NCBI GenBank assembly: GCA_947174615.1
Contig: CAMWJQ010000121.1
Coordinates: 1 to 9,824, forward strand
DNA: 9,824 nucleotides
Origin: an uncultured Lachnospiraceae bacterium
GTDB taxonomy: Bacteria > Bacillota > Clostridia > Lachnospirales > Lachnospiraceae
Direction: 5' to 3'
A program made the translations under genes and the position numbers. Positions 1-8,000 of the stretch are shown piece by piece (position 1 is the first letter of the stretch; each line of letters begins with the position of its first letter). Below the pieces are notes generated by a model. The model saw nothing but the letters and a program-made list of their open reading frames with translations, was not told the DNA's origin and did not search any database.

Positions 1-2084
1 TCTGTAAACTGCCCATAGCAGTATGGCTCCAGCTTGCGGATCTCTGCCCTGTCATTCTGGGCAGCCGGCGCATTTTCCATAAAATATTCAAACGCACGTT
101 CTCCATGCCCGCGCAGCGCCTCCGCAAGAATAATCCATCCTTGCGACTGCGAGAAGATGCCGGCATTTTCCTTGACACCCGCGTTGTAAATCACTGCAAG
201 CGCACCATCAAACGCATCCAAATGATAAGGCGGGTCCATGAGTATTGCACCGTACGCTGTGTTTAACCGCTCATTCACCAGACTGAGCGCCCTGTCCGCC
301 TGTCCGCCTGTGGCAAGACCGCTGATCACTGCCCAGCTCTGGGGATTGAGCCACATATTTGCCTCTTTGTCTGTCCGCTTTCCAATCACTTCGCCTCTCT
401 CTGTGAAACCTCTGATAAACCTGTCCTCATTCCAACAGAGTTTTTGAATGCGCTCTCCCAGCTCTTTTTGTTTTTCATCAAGGAATGCAATATAGGCATC
501 ATCGTTTTTATACTCCGCAAATTTTCTCAAAATTGTCATCGCATAATAGTACTGAAATGCCACAAAGGAAGATTCCCCTTCCTTACCAAGTCTTAAACAG
601 TCGTTCCAGTCTGCATAAAGCCCTGCGGGCAGATTATGGGGTCCCAGATGATTCATCGAGAAGTCAACTGCACGCTTTAAGTGCTCATACACGGTCCCCT
701 CGCCCTTGTTGGCAAATGGAATCACCTCGTCTATAAATGCCACATTTCCTGATTCTGACACATATTTGAACACAGTAGGGAACAGCCAGAGCGCATCATC
801 CGCCCTGTATGCGGGGTGTCCTGTCTCCTGTACATAAGAAGCATCATCCGGCGTGTCCTCGTGTCCGGGATTGTGTGTAAACTTCACAAGCGGAAGTCCT
901 CCCCCATTGTCCACCTGCGCTGAGAGCATAAAGCGGATCTTCTCAACCGCCATCTCAGGCGCCAGATGAATAATCCCCTGAATATCCTGCACTGTATCGC
1001 GGTATCCATACCCATTCCTGAGACCACAGTAGACAAAGGAAGCGGCGCGCGACCAGATAAAGGTCATAAAGCAGTTGTAGGCATTCCATGTATTGATCAT
1101 GGTGTCAAATGCCGCACTGGGCGTTTTTACCTGAAAATGGGACAGCTTTTCATGCCAGTAGGTGATGAGCTCTTCCAGCTCTTTTGCGCAGGTCTGTGAC
1201 GGATTTTGATAACTTTCAAGAATCCTGTCTGCCTCCTCCTTGTACTTCATTCCCAATACAAAGGCAATTTCCTTTGTCTCGCCTGCCGCGAGCGTCAGCG
1301 CAGTTGTGAGTGCACCGCAGCCGTTTTCATTGTAGCTTAACGCCCCGCCAAGATCTCCGCTTATCACTCCTGCCGGATTTCCATAACCATGATAGCGGCC
1401 GATAAATTTCTCCCTGTCTCCGCAGTAGGATGCCACCTCCGCGCCAGCCAGACCAAAGAAACGATCTATCGCGAGCTTGTTGTCAACTTCCTCCCCGTCC
1501 TCCAGTCCATCCAGATTGCCATGGATCGTCTGGCGGATGCGGTTCTTCTCATAAGCAGTTCTTGTGATAAACATCGAATATTGGAGATTGACTTGATCCT
1601 GCTCATAGTTATTGTTGTTTGTAAACTCTGCATAGCCAGTGATGTTTAAGTTTCTTATCGAATCCGTGTTGTTTGTTACCTTCAGATTCCACACCTCATA
1701 GGATTTGCCAAGCGGCACATAATAGAGCGCCTCAGAATGAATACCGCTGTACGCCGCTTCCATTCTCGTATACGCTGTCCCGTGACAGCATTTGCTCTGG
1801 TACGACTCCAAATCTTTTCCAACGGGCTGCCATGAGGCGGACCAGTAATCTTTGCTGTCATTGTCTCGTATGTATATATAGCGCCCCGGCTGGTCAAAAC
1901 CATTGAACACATAGCGCAGTATCCTGCCATTCGCCCCTGATTTTGCGAAGCTGTAGCCACCCGCATTGTTGGAAATAACGGCGCCGTATTCCGGGGATCC
2001 AAGATAGTTTGCCCACGGAGCGGGCGTATCAGGTCTGGTAATCACATATTCTCTTTTCTCATCATCAAAATAACCATACTGCAT
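1..2084 (-). CDS. GH94 disaccharide phosphorylase, cellobiose/chitobiose phosphorylase type (3' end outside window)
   Basis: Family GH94 enzymes are inverting phosphorylases that split a beta-linked disaccharide with inorganic phosphate to give a sugar 1-phosphate and a free sugar, in the cytoplasm. The frame is open from ATG at 2084 to the window edge, giving 694 residues of a family usually about 800 long. The N-terminus (MQYGYFDDEKREYVITRPDT) is the classic opening of cellobiose and N,N'-diacetylchitobiose phosphorylases. Seen further on: a donor-site GYGYRDTVQD motif (R362, D367), ADWNDC with the presumed general acid D492, and KENAGIF from K638. The start is supported by AAGGAGA upstream and by the family-typical N-terminus. 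No signal peptide is visible. It is 62 bp downstream of another GH94 gene and probably in its operon. Odd points: Q646 sits where a phosphate-binding His is expected, and the acceptor loop before KEN does not match known cellobiose phosphorylases. Family call is firm; substrate (cellobiose, chitobiose or another) is open. The C-terminal beta-sandwich lies outside the window. Confidence 0.9.
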   Translation of the reverse strand, partial: MQYGYFDDEKREYVITRPDTPAPWANYLGSPEYGAVISNNAGGYSFAKSGANGRILRYVFNGFDQPGRYIYIRDNDSKDYWSASWQPVGKDLESYQSKCCHGTAYTRMEAAYSGIHSEALYYVPLGKSYEVWNLKVTNNTDSIRNLNITGYAEFTNNNNYEQDQVNLQYSMFITRTAYEKNRIRQTIHGNLDGLEDGEEVDNKLAIDRFFGLAGAEVASYCGDREKFIGRYHGYGNPAGVISGDLGGALSYNENGCGALTTALTLAAGETKEIAFVLGMKYKEEADRILESYQNPSQTCAKELEELITYWHEKLSHFQVKTPSAAFDTMINTWNAYNCFMTFIWSRAASFVYCGLRNGYGYRDTVQDIQGIIHLAPEMAVEKIRFMLSAQVDNGGGLPLVKFTHNPGHEDTPDDASYVQETGHPAYRADDALWLFPTVFKYVSESGNVAFIDEVIPFANKGEGTVYEHLKRAVDFSMNHLGPHNLPAGLYADWNDCLRLGKEGESSFVAFQYYYAMTILRKFAEYKNDDAYIAFLDEKQKELGERIQKLCWNEDRFIRGFTERGEVIGKRTDKEANMWLNPQSWAVISGLATGGQADRALSLVNERLNTAYGAILMDPPYHLDAFDGALAVIYNAGVKENAGIFSQSQGWIILAEALRGHGERAFEYFMENAPAAQNDRAEIRKLEPYCYGQFT

Positions 2085-2093
2085 TCTTCTTTC

Positions 2094-2100
2094 TCTCCTT
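2094..2100 (-). promoter_or_regulatory. Ribosome binding site of the downstream GH94 gene
   Basis: On the minus strand AAGGAGA lies about 10 bases upstream of the ATG at 2084. It fixes the start of the second phosphorylase gene. The 62-bp gap to the stop of the upstream gene contains no hairpin with a T-run, which supports read-through within one operon. Confidence 0.7.
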
Positions 2101-2146
2101 TAGCCTTTACGAATTTATTTTGCCCTCTGCACGCTGTACAAACGGA

Positions 2147-4885
2147 TCATGATATGGCTCCAAGTGTCACATCAACCACATGAATCGTGCTGTCAAGCGC
2201 CTCAATTGCTTCTTTTTCCATATACACTGCACCTGACATGGATGTCATTTTTTTGAGTTCTGTATCCCTGCAGACTGCGCGTTCAATCTGGTATGCTCCA
2301 TAGGGCAGTTTGTTGGGATTATGATACCGGATTAAAAATGTCTTATTAAGAAAATTCAGTTGAATCGAGGCGTTTCCGTCCGCGTCAAACTGCTCTGACA
2401 TCAGCTTAGGCGCAAGCACCAGACTTCCCAAATCGCCCTGAACACCATACACCTGCGTAATCATCGTCAGCATAAACCAGCTTGCGGCTCCTGTCAGATA
2501 ATGATACATACCACGCCCGTCCGCATCAAAGTACTCTGGCACACCCGGATAAATCTTGCTTGTCTCAAAATCCATCGCTGTATTCAGCAGCGTGCTGAGC
2601 GCCTTATATCCTTCTCGTACAAATCCCCGCTGGTACAGTGCATTCGCAAACATGACAGTCATATGGGAAAACACTGCCCCATTTTCTTTCTCACCGTAAG
2701 CAAAACCAAACATTCTGCCAAGATCAAACTTATCCTCATCAAACTTTGTATTTAGACGATAGCCGCCAATTTTTGCTCTGTAAAGATATTTGTCTGCACT
2801 CCGGCAGATTTTTGCGATCATTTCTTCCTCTGCAGCGCCGCTCATAATAGCAAATACCTGACTGGTGAGCATCATACGCACATTCCCTTTATGCACACCC
2901 TCCACTTGATTTCCATTATTGTCATAGTAACCATTGAACCATCCGTCTCCTTCTGAATCTGTTACCCACTCACTGCGTCGGATTTTCTCCATCATCCACG
3001 CTGCCTTATCCCTGAGATTTCGCGCCAGATCATCAATATCTACCAATACCGTTCTGCCGGAAATAGTATGTGCACAAGTGTTCACATACTGGTTCAGGAT
3101 CGTATGCTTCCACGCAACCTCGTCATACTTTTGCAAATCTCCTGCGAGGAGGATAGCGACATTCTCGAACAGTGATATCTGCGCAGCGCCTGTAGCAGTT
3201 TTATATTTTTCAAGATAAGCAGCCAGTTCTCTGAGATTGTATGCATAAGCGCTTGTAAATGCCACGCTTTCACCCTTGTCCGGCGCCATGTCAAGCGCGT
3301 CATTCCAGTCGGCATTGCGCAGACGGATCTGGTTGTGTTCCCCAACCTCGTAAAACGCACACAACTGCTGTATCAAAATATGCTCTATAATGCTTCCGGC
3401 ATAAACTGCTCCGTCCTGTGTTTTCTGCTGCATACCATACGTCTCATCCCACTCACTGTCAGCATCCTGCCCCCTTTGTATCTGTCTGTCCTTAAAATAG
3501 GGAACTTGCTCTCCAAGGATTCCAATATCCCCCGTCTGGTCAATGTAGAGCTTCGTGGTCAAAAACGGCCAGAACCCGTGATCCATCCAAACGCGTGTAA
3601 TACTGTTTCTGTCCGCTTTGAACTCGCCCTGCTTCTCACCGATAATCGTCGCGTTAGTTCCGTCCATTCTGACGCCGCCGTAATTGTCAACAATCATCTG
3701 ACGCACACCATCAGGATTCATGAACAGCAATGACAGACAATCCTGCCAGAGATCTCTCCATCCTCTGCCGCCCTTGCCATAGTCGTGATGCGGGAGAAAC
3801 GAACACCCATACAGACGCCGCAGAATCGGCTGGAAACAAATCCACCGAAGATAGCTGTCTGCCGTCTTATTTCCGGTCTGAAAAGATACATTGACCTTCT
3901 CCTGCCAACTGATTTCTGTATCTCTCAATGCCGCCTGCACTTTCTCCCTGCTGTCAAAGGCGGCTGTCACACCACGCATTTCATTTATATAGGCGGATGC
4001 TCCAATGATGATTGTATATGCTGCGGTCTCTCTGCTCCCCAGTTCCATACTGCGGAATTTCAGACCACCCAGCGCTTCCTTTCCGTCAATCTGCGTACCT
4101 GCCTTCACGCCCTCTGCATTATTTTTTACAGCCAGCGGCGCAATCAGGCTTCCGCCTTCTCCAATAAAACTCTCTGTGACCGGGAAAAACTGTTCCGGCG
4201 TTTCCCCATTTCCCGATACGCCGTACACGAAATATGTTATCTGGTTCTTCTGGTGCCCTCTCTCATCAAAAGACAATTTGGGCTTCACTTCTACGCCCTG
4301 TTCTGTCACGGTAATCTGATGCAGCAAGGAGGTTACATGTCTGTGATCCCGTATATTATCTGCACTTCTTCCATAAATGGGAACCGCTGCAACCGGCGTG
4401 ATTCTCTGTGTATGCTCTGCGGTGTTCTCTATGACAACATGCATAATCTCAACATTGTGGTCCACTGGCACAAAACTTGTGACGGTGGATTTGAGCTGAT
4501 ATCTGGATGATTTTCTGGTCACAGTCTGCCACATAAAGCCTGCTTTCATGCTGCATTCATCCTGACGCGCCGTGTATTTGTCATATTCTGCTTCCGCTGA
4601 CACGCCTGTCGCAGACCACGCGCCTTCTCCTTCAACACAACACCAGAAGTTTCGGGATGACTTGTTGTTGTGCAGATTGTCACTGCTCACTGGTTCGAGC
4701 AGAAATGTATTCTGATCCAGTTTGCTATCGCCCGCAAAACCAGGCGTTACACTGGACTTGATCCCCTGCTCTCCTGCAATCGGAAAATACAGGTACGTGT
4801 AGTTGTCTGGATGATTTAGTGTGAAAATCTCGTTTTCGTGATCAAATGCGATCTGATTTGTCGGTACTATTATTTCTGGCTGCAT
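2147..4885 (-). CDS. GH94 beta-glucan oligosaccharide phosphorylase, laminaribiose phosphorylase-like
   Basis: A complete 912-aa GH94 phosphorylase, expected to act in the cytoplasm (no signal peptide) and release a sugar 1-phosphate from a beta-linked glucosaccharide. Layout by family analogy: N-terminal beta-sandwich (about 1-330), (alpha/alpha)6 barrel (about 370-790) and C-terminal beta-sandwich. Visible motifs are GGRGWRDLWQD (W376, R377, D378) at the donor site, ADWNDAL with presumed general acid D526, ENGAVFSH with the phosphate-site His H741, and YLTGAAS with T798 and G799. The length and an N-terminus carrying NYTYLYFPIAGEQGIKSS and a NFWCCVEGEGAWSATG block fit, from memory, the laminaribiose / beta-1,3-oligoglucan phosphorylase branch (about 900 aa). 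They do not fit cellodextrin phosphorylases (about 980 aa) or 1,2-beta-oligoglucan phosphorylases (about 1,100 aa). Start at ATG 4885 is supported by GGAGG six bases upstream. It is first in a probable two-gene operon. All key active-site residues appear intact. Family is near certain; the bond specificity is inference. Confidence 0.92.
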   Translation of the reverse strand: MQPEIIVPTNQIAFDHENEIFTLNHPDNYTYLYFPIAGEQGIKSSVTPGFAGDSKLDQNTFLLEPVSSDNLHNNKSSRNFWCCVEGEGAWSATGVSAEAEYDKYTARQDECSMKAGFMWQTVTRKSSRYQLKSTVTSFVPVDHNVEIMHVVIENTAEHTQRITPVAAVPIYGRSADNIRDHRHVTSLLHQITVTEQGVEVKPKLSFDERGHQKNQITYFVYGVSGNGETPEQFFPVTESFIGEGGSLIAPLAVKNNAEGVKAGTQIDGKEALGGLKFRSMELGSRETAAYTIIIGASAYINEMRGVTAAFDSREKVQAALRDTEISWQEKVNVSFQTGNKTADSYLRWICFQPILRRLYGCSFLPHHDYGKGGRGWRDLWQDCLSLLFMNPDGVRQMIVDNYGGVRMDGTNATIIGEKQGEFKADRNSITRVWMDHGFWPFLTTKLYIDQTGDIGILGEQVPYFKDRQIQRGQDADSEWDETYGMQQKTQDGAVYAGSIIEHILIQQLCAFYEVGEHNQIRLRNADWNDALDMAPDKGESVAFTSAYAYNLRELAAYLEKYKTATGAAQISLFENVAILLAGDLQKYDEVAWKHTILNQYVNTCAHTISGRTVLVDIDDLARNLRDKAAWMMEKIRRSEWVTDSEGDGWFNGYYDNNGNQVEGVHKGNVRMMLTSQVFAIMSGAAEEEMIAKICRSADKYLYRAKIGGYRLNTKFDEDKFDLGRMFGFAYGEKENGAVFSHMTVMFANALYQRGFVREGYKALSTLLNTAMDFETSKIYPGVPEYFDADGRGMYHYLTGAASWFMLTMITQVYGVQGDLGSLVLAPKLMSEQFDADGNASIQLNFLNKTFLIRYHNPNKLPYGAYQIERAVCRDTELKKMTSMSGAVYMEKEAIEALDSTIHVVDVTLGAIS

Positions 4886-4890
4886 GTTTT

Positions 4891-4897
4891 TCCTCCA
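4891..4897 (-). promoter_or_regulatory. Ribosome binding site of the laminaribiose phosphorylase-like gene
   Basis: TGGAGGA on the minus strand has its GGAGG core six bases before the ATG at 4885, an ideal Shine-Dalgarno spacing. It decides the start of the 912-aa phosphorylase. Confidence 0.85.
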
Positions 4898-4945
4898 TTC
4901 TCTAGAACGTGTATCCGTACTGTCTGACTGTTATTTCCTGATGTG

Positions 4946-5006
4946 AGCATACTGTATTTTATTCAAATAGAAAATCAAAATCATGGTAAAAATATCAGAT
5001 TCATGA
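4946..5006 (-). promoter_or_regulatory. Probable promoter region with 20-bp-spaced direct repeat, upstream of the GH94 operon
   Basis: This AT-rich stretch between the xylanase terminator and the phosphorylase RBS is the only place for the operon's promoter inside the window. On the minus strand TAAAAT (4961-4956) and TATGCT (4951-4946) are candidate -10 boxes, but neither has a good TTGACA at 16-18 bases. Two imperfect 17-base direct repeats beginning CATGA start at 5005 and 4985, a 20-base offset, with 13 of 17 bases alike. The second copy overlaps the expected -35 position. A weak -35 beside a helically phased repeat would fit an activator-dependent promoter, for example of AraC type. This is inference; AT-rich DNA produces such repeats by chance. 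Confidence 0.3.
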
Positions 5007-5033
5007 CCAAAAAAGAAAAGATTGCCGATTTAT

Positions 5034-5076
5034 AAAAAAGTTCAGGGGCTGTCTATTTCCCGACAGCCCCTTTTTT
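5034..5076. terminator. Rho-independent terminator after the GH10 gene, possibly two-way
   Basis: A perfect 10-bp stem (5044-5053 with 5062-5071, core GGGGCTGTC/GACAGCCCC) closes an 8-base loop. It begins 14 bases past the xylanase stop codon. On the minus strand a run of six T follows after a 4-base gap (5039-5034). On the plus strand six T follow the stem directly (5071-5076). It therefore ends xylanase transcription before the phosphorylase operon and could also stop transcripts coming the other way. Confidence 0.85.
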
Positions 5077-5089
5077 CGCTCCTTCTGAT

Positions 5090-8000
5090 TTACTTGTTAA
5101 AATTTTCACGATACCATGACATTGACCATTTATACAGATTTTCATACCATACTACATGATCCAGATCCTGTGCCGTGATCTTGAAGGAAACGGTCTTAAT
5201 CCCGCCATATCCATTAATTCCGCGAATTGTCATTTTTCCGGTACCCTTTTTTATATTATTAGCGTAGCCATTACCGACAATCTCATAATCCGTCCCTTCC
5301 TTGAGTGGTTTCTCCACACCACCAACTTTTATTGTAACGAAAACCTGCTGCTCTCCTGTGATAGGATTTGTCTCTGACAACGTGATTTCCCTTCCCGTAT
5401 AACTCTGCGGCTTCACAGTCACTTTTGCCTTGGAAATATCCGCACTGTCCTCTATAATCCTGAAATCTGCATAGATAGTGCCTGTATAGCAATTCGTTCC
5501 TTCTATTGTCGCACGAATGACATCGCCTACATTCGGCGTTTCTGTGATCGGTGTTGTGCCGTCCTGTTTGGTGTATGTAACGATGTAATCGGTTCCCTTT
5601 TTCAAAGGCTTTTCATCAAAATCTTTGATGGTCAGACTCACATTGCTGTATTTTCGTGCATTCTTTTTTGTCACATCTGATATGATAACGTTTGTCAGAT
5701 TGGCAAGATCCTGCTGCACAACCGTAAAGCTGACTGCCTCTGTCGTTCCCTTAAAATTACCCTTGCCCTTGATTTTAACAGCTGCTGTATCAAGCTTCTT
5801 GTTGCCTGAATATATCAGTGTATAGTCCACACCCTCAACTAGGTTTTTACCGTTAAATACTGCCTTCAAGTCCGTTTCTTTCAGTTTGCTTCCGCCCTTC
5901 ATATAAGGCGCTTTGAGGTCCACAGTATTATAGCTCAGTTTGTTTTCCGGATTCTGCTGCATGTCAAACGGTGCAATCTTAAACGTCTTCTTTACCGTTC
6001 CGGTATATTTTCCCATGCCCTTTACAGTCACAGAAGCAGTGCCCGCTTTGATATTATTGTCATATTCTACCACAAAATCACGATTCTGTTCTGCGCCTGC
6101 AATCTTTACAGCCGGCTGAATCTCATTTCCAGTGTAATATAAACCTGCTGTGGCTTCAAGCGCCACATCCTTTGCCTTCAGCGCAATGCCTGTAATCTTA
6201 AAGGTAACTGTCTTTTCGCCGACATATTTCTCTCCGATGCCCTTGATAACTGCTGTTGCAGCGCCTACTTCTGTGCTGTCACAGAAAACCTCATAATCCT
6301 TATTCTGTACAAGTATCTCCTGTCCGTATTTTACGGTAAATTCGGGTACAATTATTTCACCTGTGTACGCTTTATTCTGAATACCTGTCACCTTTACCGC
6401 ACTCATGAGCACCTGACTGCCGTTTAGCACTACAAGCTGAATATCTTTGGTTCCGGTATATCCGTTTGCATCCACACCCTTGACTGCCACGGTATATGTA
6501 CCTGGCTCTGTCACGCGGTCAACCTTGTTTCCTGCCATGTCCATGATACGATCTACAGCGAAGTCTTTCTTGGTCAGCTTCTTGCCGTCCCTTGTCACAA
6601 CTGGCGCCACTGTAACACTCCTGCCTGCCTTGGGCGCCTTGACATAGATATTTGGAATCATAATATCTTCGTCTGCCAAATTCTTCGGTACAATCTTAAA
6701 GTTCTTTGTGATGCTTCCGGCGTAGTTTCCTTTTCCTTTAATAACTGCCTCTGCCTGCTCTGTCGGCTTTGTATTTTTCTTGTAAGTCACTGTGTAATCC
6801 CTGCCTAATGTCAGCAGTGTCTTACCATCATATACTGTTACTGCAGGCTTTAATGCTTTTCCAGTATAGATGAGGTCGTCAATATCAAATGCCCAAAGAC
6901 CTTCTCTGTCCGGGTTCTCCGGATCGGGTGTCTTGATCAGGTCTCCCAGCGTCGCGGTTCCGAATACGCCCGGAGAGGACCAGCCCATTCCAGACTCGTC
7001 ATACCAGCTGACAGTTCCGATTCGTTTCCCGCCTTCTGCATCGTTGATCTGCAGATCAATCCCAATTTTATCTCCCGATACGGGTGTGATATCCGTCCAT
7101 TTGAAAGCTGCTTCGATCTGATATCCGCTATCTGTCTCCTTCGCTGCGGACAGGATATTCTCTGCACTACAGTATTTTCCGTTAAAACTCTGCTTATTTA
7201 CATAGCTCACCCGGTACTGCTTATCATCATCCTCATAGGAATCCGTCTTATGGTTATTTTCATCGATGAACACTTCGAGAGAATCCTGCTCATGGTTCTC
7301 CGTAGAAGTATTGTCAAGCGCTGGATCTGTTACCTCTGCCAGCACATACAGATACTGTTCATCCCACAGGAGCTTAGCGGATGCGGATGCTTTCGCGGAA
7401 CCTGTCTTTATCTGAAAATGGACTTCCTTTACCTGATCCCACACCGCTTCCTTTTCACCGTCCACTTTAAGGATACCCTTGCCGACTCCAGCGATGGTCA
7501 TATAGGGCTTGGTGATTGCCAAAGCATAGTATTTGCTGCTTGTTGCCTGACTCATGGTGTTGTCATTAAAAGCATATGTATTCCCATTATCCGATACAAC
7601 CACATCCATACTAAAGCCTGCCGCTGGCACAAGTTCACGTTCAACGGAAAACTCAGCCACATAGCCGCCTTCCTGCTCTTGACTCTCCGCTCTTGTCTTG
7701 CTGAGTGATGTGATCCCGGCATTTTCTGATGCGGACTTATCCCAGTCTATATACAGCGTGACTGCGTCATGCTCACTGACAGTCGTGTCAGAAACCGTCA
7801 CTTTTACTTTTAATTCTGTGTCTGTCCAGACCGGTGTAAACGCAGCATCGATCCCCTGAATCTCATAGGTTTTTCCATTGACATATGGTTCCTCCTCTGC
7901 CGCCTGTATCACGGTAACACTGCGGATGTACGGCTCCAATTTTTCCGCGTTTACAAATGCGTAAAATGAAGGTTTCGCCTTATAATCATCATCGAAGAGC

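Noticed and set aside
3785..4510. 241-codon open frame on the plus strand
   Set aside because: It lies wholly antisense to the well-supported 912-aa GH94 gene, has no family resemblance, and its composition (many Cys, His, Arg, Ser) is that of a shadow frame.
4886..5043. Riboswitch or small RNA in the gap before the phosphorylase operon
   Set aside because: Apart from the terminator hairpin I saw no strong stems or known riboswitch core; the region is short and AT-rich.
7250..7708. 152-codon open frame on the plus strand
   Set aside because: Antisense to the CBM9 region of the xylanase; no recognisable domain and no clear ribosome binding site.
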